DNA of 64,000 nucleotides from NCBI GenBank assembly GCA_013433145.1, contig CM024187.1, forward strand, positions 9,451,326 through 9,515,325, given 5' to 3'. Below, in pieces: positions 34,714 to 48,200 of the stretch; positions within the stretch are counted from its first letter, which is position 1, and each line of letters begins with the position of its first letter. This DNA comes from Ascaris suum (Eukaryota > Nematoda > Chromadorea > Rhabditida > Ascarididae). The position numbers and the translations under genes are program-made. The notes beneath the pieces are model-generated. The model had not been told where the DNA came from. It did no database searches and saw nothing but the letters and a program-made list of their open reading frames with translations.

Positions 34714-35721
34714 AAAAATATTTGGCTGGCTGAAGTACTTCTATATGTGCATTTTACTGAGAGAATTTAAAGTTGAAATAATTGAAGGTATTTGCTTTCG
34801 ATTTTTGCTCGCCTGTAAAACTATTATTTTCCTAATTTTATGTCCACATCGCTTAAATAATTTCATCTTCTATACATCTTAAGTAAGTGAGACTATATGC
34901 GTACCGATTTATCGCCTGCGTATTTGGATATGCGTTACGCACGTGAAAAGTCGTTGCGGGTATAACTGCACCGTTTAACACTCTCAGAAGTGATCATTTG
35001 GTTATTAAACAAAATTTTATAAAGACTTCTGGAGCCAATTGCCCGAAATATGTGAGATCTTTCGCGGGATAAGCTTTCCTATAGATTGCTTTCCTAGACG
35101 AGAAAATACTATTTTGAAGTTGCTAAGCGGTGATCTCAAACCAGTCATGTTCCTTTCTATCGTTTTCGCTGTTATTTTCGTTCTCACCGCTCGTGTTTGT
35201 TCACTTTTTCTCGGCATTAACACAGCGACATAACGTTGTGTCTCAAATTCATTTTTGCCACATCAGCATAAGTGACGAGAAACACATCAACTCCTCGAAA
35301 TTATCTCATTACGCTATGTTTTCCTAGCAAATCATTCTACATTAATAGGTGCCCCTTTTTACTCAACAATTCTTGAATTTTTAGCCCAACGAACAAGCAA
35401 GACGCGTATTTTTGCAATATGCATTCTATTGTATAGTGCCGATTTTTCGCAGTACTGCACACATTTTCTACTGCAGTTTTTGTGCAGTGCACTTTTTCAT
35501 GGCAGAACATCAAACACCAATCAGTTTCGTGCATCCCCAACGTAATAAAATGGTGATCGTAGTGTACTGATATTTTCACTGATTTCACCACCGGTACCTA
35601 TCTTCTATAACACATTCGGTTCTTTTCATCCGACCGATGTAAAATGAAAACGTGGTCGCTCATTAAAATGCGTGTGAGTTTTTAGACATCAAATGGCTGC
35701 AATTTTTTTTCGAAACTTGAA

Positions 35722-35890
35722 TATCTATGGAGGAGATCATCCTGTGGTGCACTTGACACGACCAAATTTCTTAGCTCGAGCTTCAACGTTTTGAACAGGC
35801 ACCAGCGCACACATCTACGACCACAGTGTTGTTGAAATGCGTTTCTCACATGGGAATTTGCATAAGTGCCTTAAAAGCGTGAAATTTATA
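35722..35890 (-). pseudogene. Frame-broken relative of the ORF at 23903-24319
   Basis: On the minus strand this segment reads ALMQIPM, stop, ETHFNNTVVVD in one frame and KTLKLELRNLV..SAPQDDLLH in another. It aligns with AFMQVNL, EQYVNTMAA, KELKLDPENL and LQDDLLYY of the 138-aa ORF. The DNA also matches, for example CATCCTGTGGTGCACTTGAC against CATCCTGTAGTGTACTTAAC on the plus strand. A stop codon and at least one frameshift make it a pseudogene or an old non-coding repeat copy. Confidence 0.55.
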
Positions 35891-37944
35891 ACAATTTATG
35901 GTATAAATGAAAAGAAATAATGGGAGTTATGCAACAGTTTGGCCAACTATTAGAACTCCGGTTTTTGCTGCGTTTGAACCTCAAAGACAACGCTAGGTTG
36001 AGCTACCAAATTGGGGTCTTGAAGGTAAAGAAATCGATCGATAACGGACGCTGAACACATGAGAACGCGTGGTGGCATTCATGACTACGATGATGGTTGC
36101 GTTGCAAAGGTGAATGCAGTTCTCGTGAGCATACGGAGATCATCCATCCAACAACGTGCAACCGCCTTTCCTAAGCTTTACCGCTCGTCGATCTGTTGTT
36201 TGACCGTTTTGCATCTACCTTATTTGCATACGGTAGTGCATTTATTCACTATGATCCCCCACTAAGTGTTAGGTTTGGACCACCCACGTGTTGTCAAAAC
36301 TGAAACGAACCATTACTTCACTGAGGCTCAAACACTCTAGGCAAAGGGAAGGCTCATCGTATTATCCCAACTTATATTATCCCAACTTATTAATCTCGTA
36401 CCTTCACTTACATTAATGTCCTACCTGGAGCTTCTCGGTTTTTTTACTTGCAAAGTCGCATACTGTCGATGTTTTTTCCATTGTGTGCTGCTATATCGAA
36501 GCGCAGAACGCGCAAGGCTGCTGGCAGTGTTTCCGCAATAGGCAGCATTCGATACCTGCAAAGACGTTACTGGAAGGTATCTAACTGGCAGTCGTAATCG
36601 TGCAATGCCACAGCACATGCTGACCCCATGACAAGCACATATGTGCTCGTCTGATGTCTTATTTAAAAGAAGATTTTTGCTTACAAAGGCGCATCCTGTC
36701 GACATCTTGCTTTCAATGTTTGTCCGTCTGTCAGTCTGTTTGTTTGGCAAACCCAACTTTGAAGAGCCCGAGCTTGAGGTTATGAAGTATAGTGGCTACA
36801 ACGTACACTCTTTGCTCACTTTGATCTATCAACATAGAAAAAACGTTGTAGCTATTTAAGGGAATCAAAAATTTGCATGTAATTTGCACCGGTCTGGTGA
36901 CACAATTCTGCTAGAGCTTTGCATTAGCGGTCGTATCAACTGATATTTGAAGGCATTGGCTTTGTATAGTTATTTTTTGTCGGTAATTTACGAAGCCGGT
37001 TGGTTTGGTAAGCGGATTGTAAAAGCGCGTATCATGCAGTTTCGCTCTAGCGCGATTTTCTATTCAGTTGATGTGGCTTCAGCAGAACGTCGGTGAAGAA
37101 AAATTTATGAATAAATCTTAAAGGCACCGCCTGTGGCTTTTGAACTCTTTAGCACATTCTCGGGTAGCGAATATGGTGCTTTAGCCAGACAAAATTCTTG
37201 ATCATCTTTGCTTTCTGCGCACTTTCGAAGCTATGCTTGCCTTTTTATTGCTCATTTTCTCTGCACGCTGAAATATAGGCGTCCTTGTGGATCTTGAAAT
37301 GAATCACGAAAGGATATTGCAACTGCAAGAATTCAAGAAATTCTGCTTTATTGAGTAGTGAGAAATAAGTAAAATTATTCTAGAGTAATGTGCTATTAAA
37401 ATTGCATCCTTGAAGCCGACCGGTTTGACAAATAATAAAAACTGCGCAGTGACGCGTTCATACTTCGATGGAATTCAATGCCCATAAGAATCCTCTGCAA
37501 CAATTTCGCTTACTTTTCCTCTTGGCTTTCCATCCAATAATTTCATATGTGAATTCTCAGATATTTGCAACTGTTAATAACACCTCTCAAGTTCGATGGA
37601 ATGACTTGAACATGGATATAGGAGATCGTTATCTGTGTAGATTCGCATTTCGTTACTTTATCGCGATTATTTGCGCTGCTGCATTTAGCACACGAAATAG
37701 ACTCGAAATGCACTCGGAATAAAACCATACTGTGTCTTGAAAATTTAAGGTTAGTAAGGGAAGGAAGGAAATTTGTCACATAATGTGCATAAACACCACC
37801 GGAACTCAGGTACACGGTCGGGATTATTTCATCAGACACCTAGAATTGAAGGAGAGCGCAACATCACACCAGGAGAGGGGATTGCTCAACATCGAAATTT
37901 TTTCCCACATCTCTTTAACAATTTTTTTTGCGTTAATACAATAA

Positions 37945-38431
37945 GATGGCTGGCTGCCTGGCTGAGCGGCTGGCTGTTTGCGTGAATCGACGCCTTCGCT
38001 CCGCACCAACGGACTTGTGATGCTCGACGGCCGTATCGATTCGTTGCTGCTGCTGCAGGCGTGCTTTGCACTTCCGCACATTTTCTTGTGTTCACTCGTG
38101 CGATTTCAACTGCCTCTGCACTCAAACATTTTCGATCCGATTTTCACGGTGGTGTCGAAACTGTTTTGTTGCTTCTTCATCTTTCAATACATTTCGCATG
38201 GGAAATCGGAACTCGCCGGCTACATGCGTCCGCCCTACTGTGCACTTTATTCTTTCGCAACTCACCATATACAGTCGTTCGCTTTGCAGTCCACTTGAAA
38301 AAACGTTCGGCAGGAGGCTTCGTCCGCTGTTCTTACGACGTATTTTTGCGGAAAAACAAAAAGTTAAGGATTTTGCCGAATCGAGCTGCCTCAGTGGAAC
38401 ACCTAGGAATATTCTAAGTTTCTGTGAATAA
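37945..38431. other. GC-rich segment open in several frames on both strands
   Basis: All three plus frames are open across much of this block (37978-38298, 38061-38417, 38066-38431), and two minus frames are open at 37824-38125. It begins with a short CTGGCTG-type repeat. The simplest explanation is local G+C richness that removes stop codons, as in a promoter or regulatory island. None of the readings shows a recognisable domain. Confidence 0.4.
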
Positions 38432-41090
38432 AAAAGATTTTGTTGAGATGGGACATCGAAATAAAGTATCTCATAAAATAAAGGTACCTTACTGTTTCGT
38501 TACAAGCCTTCCAAACAATGATTCGCGGTTGTATTCGTTTCACTGTTTGTTTTGTTCGTGTTTCCCATTGGCTGGAAAGACCGACGATATTTGCAGTATC
38601 AGCGGCGCAAAAAAACGGCCCTCTATTCGAGTGAAAATTAATCCAAAAACGAGTGATTGACAACTTTAAATGCAGTTTCACCAGAAATCAAACATGTGCA
38701 TACTCATTACACTAATCCCGTTGTAAGACAGTAGTTTGCATTTTTATAAGTTTTTTCCAATGTGAACAGTGCGTATTAATATATGGTGCATAAAAGCGAG
38801 TCTTCCCGTCATGCACGACTATGCCTTTCCATTGATCGTCATTGTATATTACATGCGTATGAAAAAAAAGCAGTTTTCCCAGAAATGCCTCATTTGCTAT
38901 TTTCGAACCGAAGCAGACGCATTTACATGGTATCGCATTGCCGATCAGTCATTTGAATTGTTTGCAATTGTTTTTTCTTGATGACGTAGCAGACAAAGTG
39001 AAAGCACATTGCGTTATCGCTTCCGGCAGTAATATTGTCTGATGCTCGACCGTTTAGGTTTGTTTCAAGCTCTTTTGAAAATAACACTTTGTTGAAATAG
39101 TTCATGCGAATTCGAGTGGACAAAAAACGTGGCTATCCCGTTGGTCTTAAAGCCCTATGACGTCATTTCGAATGTGCTTGAAGCTTTCGTGCCCAAGTTT
39201 TTGCCCCTCCCCTACATCTCCAGTTTTGTGATAAGAAGCTAATTTTCGGTTGCAAATGATGTCTAAAGGAGCAAGTATATCGAGTGAGTCCTCTTCGTTC
39301 CATTTTTCTCAAACCTGCGAGGTTTTCACTTGAGGGTAATCTCCTTCGCAGTTGCCAACATACTTCGGTCGTTTATGGAATATTTGCAGCTTTCTGGGGT
39401 GTTGGTCTACTCTAGTTTGCCGAAACATGAAACAAAGAAAGTGTCCCGTGAAATACTTTTTTCTTTATCACCATCATCAGGATCGTTAAATTTCGTTAGC
39501 TTTTTAATCATCTTAATGAGTCTTTGTTAACGAACAATAACAATTCCAAAGGAATCGATTTGAGGGCGTTCCCGCAGAATTTTTCCTCTCGGCACCCAAA
39601 ATAGGTAGGCGTTCCGCGCAAATTTAAGTGCAGCCTAGTGAAAATAACTTCCATTTTTGATGCGAAATTCTTGCGATGTTTATAGTGTTGGTGCAAAAGA
39701 AAACACTTGTTTGCAGTTGCTTACGAGCTAGCATTATGGCTGAGCGTTCGGCTGTTTTATTTGCAGCCGGCAGATGCTCAAATAGTGTTCCTCGACCGCA
39801 AACACGTGATCACCAAAATGGCCTTCAATATGCGCGTGCAGCCATCTTGCACAGTGATGAGCATCTTTGTCGAATGACTGTTTTCAAGTCATCATCGGTT
39901 TGCAAATTGACGCTTCTTTCATTTCCTAATAGGTTTACGGTGTTCGTGTTTTACCGACGAGAATCACTGTATATGTGAATGCGTTTTCGCATTACTTCGA
40001 GTGCACTTTTTCGTATATTTCGTCGTTATTCACGCTTCATCCACGTTGTGATTCGGAATTCGGCTTAATTTATGAATTTGATGCATTCATTTTTTTATAG
40101 TAACGCAGTCGTTTCTCCGACCACTGACTTTACGATTTACTCGAAAGGATTTCCGATAAATTTCCATTTTTCGACTTGAAAAGTCAATGCACACGATTTC
40201 ATTTTTATCTGAATGCGAACTTCTGGAGTTCTTTTTACTCAATACTGTTACTGTTATTAACAACTTGGTGACAGTGGAGTTTTGTTATAGTGTCTAATTT
40301 TGTTTGGCTGTTTATTGGTGACATTACGGGAAAGCGTAGAGATAGTTTTAGAGTCTACGTGTAATGGAGAGGATGTGAGTTGTCAGCTGTAAGCATCGAT
40401 CCTCTGCGGTGCACAGCCGTTCTGTCGACAACTGATCTGATGACGTCGAGTGCACGTATAACATTAGTTGTTTGTACAGTTGAAGGTCGTTGTCGATTGA
40501 TGAGCTGTTCTTTTTTTCGAATCGCTTTCAGTTAGCGTTTCAAATCCGTTACCTTCAGATGTCCTACGACCGTCGTCGACCCCATTTGTTGTGTATTATT
40601 TGCCATAAAGTTGTAAACGAGCTTTGAGCGACTTTCATACTTTTTCAATTTAGATTTGATGCTAAGCTGTATATTATGTATGCAGATTGCAGCAGCTTTT
40701 TTGTTGTTTCCAAGTTGGAAATGGCAAAACGATATCGGAGTACACAGTAATGAGATGTTGGAGGATGGAGAGATTCATGCGATCAGGCCGCCTTTGAATA
40801 GGAAGAAGAAGAACAGTTATTAGATTTCAGCGAAATCTTCAGAAGTTTTCGCGTTCTGCCCTTATGCTACCTTCGTTAATGCAATTTCCACCTGCGCTTC
40901 CTTATAATTCGGATGATTTTCTCTTCACATCCACCCTGTCTCATCCGCAGCATCCCCACTCAGGGCATTTCAAGACTTTCAAGTTTAGTAATCTCGCCAG
41001 TCAGCTAGCATGCCTATTGCCATTGATTTTTACGGCATAGCTTTTTATCTTCCTCGGTCAGTCTCTTTCACAAATTCAGCCTTACTTGAT

Positions 41091-41165
41091 CAACTGCTTC
41101 CTCCCTCCGCCCCCTCTTCCTCGCCCCCCCCCCCCCTCCCCTCTCATCTCCTCTCCGCATCCCCT
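41091..41165 (+). repeat. Polypyrimidine tract with a run of about 13 C
   Basis: A nearly pure C/T stretch containing a long C homopolymer near 41124-41136. Its complement reads as a Gly/Arg-rich pseudo-ORF on the minus strand. The homopolymer length is likely to be unreliable. Confidence 0.85.
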
Positions 41166-42206
41166 TGCTGCGCAAAAAGCTAATAGTTTCATGGCGTTTC
41201 TTCACCAAATCTTTTTGCACGATTTCTGTTTCAGTATTAATTTGTCTACTCGTTCCGTCGAAATCTTCAGCCACTAAGTATTGTGCTATTAGTGCAAGTT
41301 GCTGAGCGATTCGCTGTTGCAATGCTCGAAGCGACTTTCACGTTCCTTTGTCGATTTTTTTCTTTGCACAACCAACCTTATTGATTTACTGCCGCCTTAC
41401 ATCTTTTTGTAAGTATCAGAGCAACTGCTGAGCATTTTTTTCTGGTAGGAAGTCACGTTGACAAAAATGTTGCGGAGGCCGCCTCCATGTGCTCTATGAA
41501 ATTGAATTTCTCTGCTTACTTTGCTTATGCGGTAATCAATCCTAGATAACCTTTTGAATCGATGGAATTGTTTCAGCTGTAAATGATAGGTGGCTGATCA
41601 TCATATGTGAGCCTAAAGTGAGTATTTTTTACAGGCTGGAGCTTTAAAAGGTTTGGCTCAAATCTAAGCGGTGATTTCGTTGGCTCATTGCATTTCATCT
41701 TTGTTGAACTGCATAAGAGCGAACTGTTTTGAGAAGTTTGACATATTTTATGAGGCTGTGAAAGCGTACCAATTTCTGAAATTCTTCCAAAAAATAGAAC
41801 GTTACATCTGGTTTCTTTCTTGCAAGGTTGTCGAGATCCGCTATCCTTGGCCAATCCACTCGTTTGGGGCACAGCATAGTGGTATCGCTGAAGCACGTCA
41901 AAGTCTTTTTGTCTCCTGCGGTTTTAGACTTTCCCTTAAAAAGGTGTTTTGATGAGATCGATAACAATCCATTGATTCAATTACAGTTTTATTACTAATT
42001 GGTCGTTGAGTTCATTAGTGTTTTATTGATTTGCTAATTGATGAACGTCCCCTCATTCGTTTAAATTGATGAGAATAAGAGATGTTAATTTCAGTTGACT
42101 GGAAACGATTAGTTTCGTCTGAACGAAATTCGCTATCAAAACAAAACGAAGCAAATCGAAAGCAAAGAAGACGTCTGTCAGTAGTAACAGTCGGTGAAGG
42201 GCAGCA

Positions 42207-45200
42207 ATGCGTTCAGTGAAGCAAGTAAAGAGGGCACATCGCATTCGTTCGCTCAAGAATGCAGCCGCATGCAAGCGCAATGCCTACCGTCGAAAGATGC
42301 AAGCCAAGCATAACTGGTGAGTGGAAATCACTGCAACAGCCTCAGGATCTCATGCAATAAAATGTGAAGACCGTAATGTCTGAAAGTTGCTTCATTTCGA
42401 TGATACAAAATTGAACGCCCCAACTGCTGGCTGGATGTAGGATCGAGGCGTTTTCTTTTTTTCAACCGTCGCTATTGTTGCTGATGGCGACGAAGTGGCG
42501 CCTCTCTCTTAATAAAAACTTGATTTATGAAGTTGGTTGCAGTAATCATGCTCCAGAGTTGGCCTAATTTCAGCATTTGAAGTAATGCTTACGAATCATT
42601 TCTATTTTGTATGTATCCAGTACCCTCTTTTTTCGTTTTTTAAAGTGCACTTTTGGTTGATAGATTGAGGACTTCTTTGAAGAGGATTTTCCATACGCTT
42701 TCGAAGTTGTGGATGAATTTCGCCGAACATACAACATTGACGATTTTTTGTTCCCATAGGTGGCACGAATTAAGGGGATAAGCAAGGATCGGAAAATGAC
42801 TAATACTAGATCGACAGATCAGCAACACGCATCACTCTTTTTGCTTTCGCCTAGATCGGATTATTCAAAAAACAAAAACAAAACAAAACAAAGCAAAAAA
42901 ATAAAAATAGCTAAATGATGCCCGAACGTTTCAAACTAACTCATTTTTCCATTTTTTCATGGTGATTTTTTTTTCAGGCAAACTAACACAGTTTTTACTG
43001 GGTTTCGCCTACCGACGTAAGTACTTCCAATAATATGGTTTATCTTGGCATTTTTATTATCCCTGTGGTTATTGTTTCATAAAGTTTTCACGTTTTTGTG
43101 AAGACATAGTATTTGACTACTTCGGCAATCCTATGATTAAACGATCGTCGTTTTTGTAATTTCTCTGAAGCGACAAAAAAATGAACTGCTGTTTATTTTC
43201 ATTTATTGCTATCATCTTTGTGTGCACAAATATGTCTCAAATTTCGGGCATCTGCTTAGGCTCAAGTGTGCCTAGAACCGCTCTTGTGAAATGTTATGAA
43301 GTGAGGTGAAGCCCAATTCGCTGATTCTAATAATAAATATTAAAAGGTATAATTGCAGACTTAATGCTCCGACGCCAGCGCCTCGCAAGACGAAGGAACC
43401 GAAGCAGGTATGTTGCCTCTTTGCGAAATATTTTTATCGGATGATTGTGAAATAGTGAATAACGAGCGGATTTTTGCAGCGAACTGCGGAAGAAATCGCC
43501 GAACGTCAACGAGCAAGAGAGCAAAAGCGGCTCGAGAAAGAGTTGGCCAAGCAAAAAGCATCGACATCTGCACTGCCGAAACCGAAAAAGATCAAGGTGC
43601 ATTAATTTCGAATTGCCAATCGATGAGACTGGCAGCCACCTTTGTTTTTTGCGATGCATTCGCTTCGAAATCTTTCTCGTTCGCTGTTGTTTTAACTAGA
43701 ACATCGAGCAGGGGCGGATTCTTCGTTTACTTCGTCTTATTGAGACGTCTGGGTGCTAGGTGGAAGCTGTCCGCGTTGCAACGTTTTGGCATTCCTGCTG
43801 GTGGATCTGGAGCAGAAGGGTTTCGGTTTTATACAGATTAATCTGGGTCTTTGCTACAACATCTGCCCATTTGTTTCCCTCCCCATCATCTTTTCTATCC
43901 CCCCAATCCTTCCCCGCGCTGCTAGGCCATACGTTTTTACTTCCGTCATTCATGTTGGGTGACTTATAAATCATCTCAACAGTTTATTATCAAGTGCTCG
44001 AAAATACGTCAAAGTGCTCAGTTTACAATTTTTAAAGTGCCATTTTGAATCGCATTGCATTTAACGAATCGAATCGCGTGTCGAGATGTTGATATTAGTA
44101 GCTTAGTTAGGGGCTCATTGTTACGTGTAATGAATGAATTGTGCATTATCCACTATTCAAAATCTCTTCCTCCCTCTTTGAGTTTCCAATCGTCCGCAAC
44201 AGTTTCTCGCGCAATTTACTGCATTAAAAGCAGCCCGCTGAAAGATGACATTCTTGTGGGCTGCGTCGTTGTGTCCTCTATCAGTCCCACATTTAGAGAT
44301 CTCTGCTATCAAATTCAAATAAGCCGTTTTCTAGCCCGTAAGCGGCTCAACTGATTCGGTCATTTTCTCATAAATTTTTGCGGAATATTCACCTTGGCTG
44401 TTGATTCATGAAAAAACTTTTAGACACTATCCGGCCTTGAGCATATTAATTGTTGAATGCTTTCAGAAAGAGAAGAGACTAATTGAAGAGTCTGTGGAGA
44501 AGAAGGCAGTGCAGCCGAAGCAACAAACGTCTAAAAAAGAAAAGATTAAGATCGAAGCCGAAGAAGTAGACGAGAAACGCCCACGGGTTGAGGTTTCTAG
44601 TGTACTTCACTCTTCTTATTTAAAGAAATTTGAAAATCAAATCTAACTGCTATTTCCCTTTCATTGATATCTTCAAAGGATTCCGCGTGTGGCTTCTGAT
44701 TCGCATTTTTGCTTCTTGCATACATAATTAGAACATTCGGAGAACATTAAAGCAGCATCGATGAAAGCGATTGCTTTGACCTTAACCCCCAGTAGATAGA
44801 AGCCAGCAGTGATTTGAAGGGCAAAAAGTGGCTGTCGAACTATCAGAAAATATCACTAGCGTGAAAACTGGGCAAGAAGTTCTCACTACTTGCTGCGAGG
44901 ACACTAAAAGCTTTTAGCGCATGTGACTTTTGCATCAGAATAATAAAAAATTTTTTATAGTTTTTGCCATTTCGCCTAGAAGACTCTCCGCCTGGTTTCC
45001 GTGAATGTCTTTCCTAAAAACTTGAATTTTAGCCAGAAAAGCGAAAAGGAACTGACAAAGAATCGAAGAACGATACAAAAGAGATCAGCGTGAAGATTGC
45101 AAAAGCCGAAAAGAAGGAGCCGAAAATTCCTACCAAGGAGTTGGAAGCGGAGAAGAGGGAGCCGAACGCTGAGATCAAAGAGAGGAAAGCTAAACAGCCG

Positions 45201-48200
45201 GCACCACCGGAATCTGAAGCTGACAGCAAGGAGAAAAAAAGTAAACAGCGTGCACCACGTGAGTCTGACGCTGACACCAAAGAGAAAAAAGCTAAACAGC
45301 GTGCACCGCCTGAACCTGACGCTGACACCAAGGAGAGAACTAAACAGCGTGCGCCGCCTGAACCTGAAACTGACACCAAAGAGAAAAAAGCTAAACAGCG
45401 TGCACCGCCTGAACTTGACGCTGACACCAAGGAGAGAACTAAACAGCGTGCGCCGCCTGAACCTGAAGCTGACACCAAAGAGAAAAAAGCTAAACAGCGT
45501 GCACCGCCTGAACCTGACGCTGACACCAAAGAGAAAAAAGCTAAACAGCGTGCACCGCCTGAACCTGACGCTGACACCAAGGAGAGAACTAAACAGCGTG
45601 CGCCGCCTGAACCTGACGCTGACACCAAAGAGAAAAAAGCTAAACAGCGTGCACCGCCTGAACCTGACGCTGACACCAAAGAGAAAAAAGCTAAACAGCG
45701 TGCGCCGCCTGAACCTGACGCTGACACCAAGGAGAGGACTAAACAGCGTGCGCCGCCTGAACCTGACGCTGACACCAAAGAGAAGGAAACTAAACATTCA
45801 GCACCACCTGAGTCTGGCGCTGACACCAAAGAGAGGAAAGCTAAACAGTCGGCACCACCTGAGTCTGTACCCATTAAGACAAAGAAGAAGGGTAAGAAAG
45901 GAGCAGAAATACCGATGGCCCAGCAACATCCCGTTATTGAAGAAGTGCAGCTAAAGGTAATCTCACTCATTTTACAATGCCTTCTGCCCTACTATATATT
46001 TGCTCGCGTTTACACACCTTTGAAAAACAGCAGATGTTGGTCGGTCAATGTTGCATGCACATCTACATGTCTCTGTATATTTACGCCTCTCAGATGCCTA
46101 AATGCGAGTTTCAGAAAATGAACGGCCACGAAGTTCATAGTCCGCTTAAATTTACCTTGCAAAAAAAATTGTGACAGCGTCAGTCACGATTCCGCGTTCA
46201 TATGGGTGTTGTTGTGTGTCTGTCTGCATGTCTCTCTCTGCAGTGATTCAACCCGAGGAATCACCGAAGCTAGAGCTGAGGGATTTGATGAGTGTAATGT
46301 GCACTATATGTTAACTTCCTACACCCAATTTGAGCTTCAAGAGGAACTATAAACGTTTAGAGGTACCAGAAAACTTTTTTACCAGCAGGATTTTTATCCT
46401 CCACTGGTCAAAAGAAAAAGGAATATTTTGTGAAAGTTTTTTGCGAGGGTTCGATTCAGTCAAAATATAGAAATATCCTAACCCTCCTGGAACTTGTTGT
46501 TAGGGTAAGCAATGTGCAAAGGCGCAAATCGTGGCAGCTTCCACATCGCGGTCCCACCCGCTGCGTTTGCTACGTGGGATGTTGTGGACACTTGGCTTTA
46601 GTGTACGTATTCGCGTTTAGTTATCTAGGTTCAGAAGAAGTACGCACTGCCGTATGAGGTGCGCCAGAGATCTTGCTGGGGAGCGGATGCAAACATGTTG
46701 AGAGCCGTATGGTTTTGGCATTACATCATCATCTTGACATTTTCTTTCAATCCTGTCATTTATTCACTGCAGTGCTGAACTAGCATAAATTTTTTTCTGT
46801 AGGTCCGCACTTGAAATGCTCTTGGAATACTTATAGCTTGCACACTTTAGATAAAGCATTAAGTTAGTGAAGCATCCGCAGAGATAAAGTTGTTTACTAA
46901 TGAGATGGCTGCGGAAATGGGACCACCACTTGTTCAAATTGAGCCTACTCTGGTGTGATCCTTAGTTTGCTCTCCACCGCACATTGTACGATCTGAGATG
47001 TGTTTCACGACGCGAATGAAATGCATTTGTTGCTTCGTATGTGCAATTAAGAATTTTCTGCATTTTGCTGCAGAGCTGGTTTTTGTTTTTGCAATGTCTT
47101 ATACATTAATGCACATCAACTTCGTGCATGCTGGGATTCACCTCCATTTTTTCGTAATCAGTGGTTCATTTCAATTCCGCCTTTAACCCCGAAACTGCCA
47201 GTATAAAACACAAAGCCACAAAAATTTTCTCCTTCAGGCCGTCTGAGGAGATCGTGCATCTCGATTTTAAACTTAAACAACGGTTCGTTTACCGTCGTTA
47301 CCGACGACCTTAAGAGGCACTAAGGTTTGAAAGGACTCACTCTTTTTCTTCCGCTTTCAGTCATTGTGTTTTCCACCAGAATCTGCTCAAATATGAGATC
47401 GGCTTGATGACATGCCACACGCAGTGTGACGACACGAAGTTTTCGCATCTTTTTGAAGTAGACGAAGTGTTTAGGCTGACTTTTACGTTGTTAGCAGATC
47501 TGAAGCATTAGCCGTAATATTGTAAAAGCACTTCCCAAGTGCAGAATTCATGCGCAGGCCCAATTCCGAGCACGCGTTTTAGAAAGCGGAGGATGCAGCA
47601 CCATTTTCCTCAGCGCCTTCTGAGCACCAGCACGTCGATGAACATATGATGAAGGGTGTGCATGATGACGAAAAAGGCATCGAAGCACCTACAGCACTTG
47701 AATCCACCGAAGTCGCTGAACATCCGAAGGAGAATGTGGTGGACGAGAAAAAAGGCGATGAAGTGGCCGATGGCTCTGTAGTTGTCGATGCTGCGGTCAG
47801 TTTCACAGTCACGTTGCGTACCTTTTAAGCCAGCTGTCTGAACTACTCATTTGAAACGCATCAACCGTGCTACATGCCGCAGTAGCAGATTTCATTGTTG
47901 TCTAGAAACAAAAGTGTTACGTTGAGTTTGCGCATTCTGCAATCAATCATTTATTATTTGATGTATTCAGGCATCTTGACACGACACGTCATGATGAGGG
48001 AATCACAATTTTACTCTATGACGTTGGTATTTTCGCATGCATCTGTATTTTGAATGCTTCCACCACTCTGACGTTAAAACTCTCTCTTTCCTACTGCTTG
48101 AAAATGCACAGTTCGTAGAATTAGAAGCGGGATTACTAGCAGAAATTTCGAATCCAGACGATATTACTGCTAAAATTTTCCAAGCACCAATCCTTTATGT

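Larger units (their letters stand above)
34714..42206. other. Long interval without a supportable gene
   Basis: Apart from the listed repeat, pseudogene, GC-rich and poly-pyrimidine features, I see no chain of exons. Short open frames at 37468-37722, 39676-39978 and 41573-41967 (open on both strands) lack recognisable domains. 36424-36480 and 36660-36720 show a weak local duplication. ATTATCCCAACTTAT is repeated in tandem at about 36361-36390. Confidence 0.4.

Noticed and set aside
34536..34733. 65-aa ORF with a signal-peptide-like N-terminus
   Set aside because: Its C-terminal half is the two arms of the perfect inverted repeat, so the open frame is probably incidental.
44976..45970. Large minus-strand ORFs (up to 313 codons) opposite the 16/17-codon repeat
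   Set aside because: They are mirror frames of the tandem repeat. The plus strand has splice sites, phase continuity with neighbouring exons and sensible charged composition.
46242..46300. Possible exon starting IQPEESPKLELRDLM after a strong acceptor
   Set aside because: Its phase is incompatible with the neighbouring phase-0 exons, so it cannot be placed in the giant gene model.
48112..48198. Possible extra 29-codon exon (FVELEAGLLAEISNPDD...) of the giant gene
   Set aside because: Phase fits, but the following intron would be only 34 bp, which is too short.
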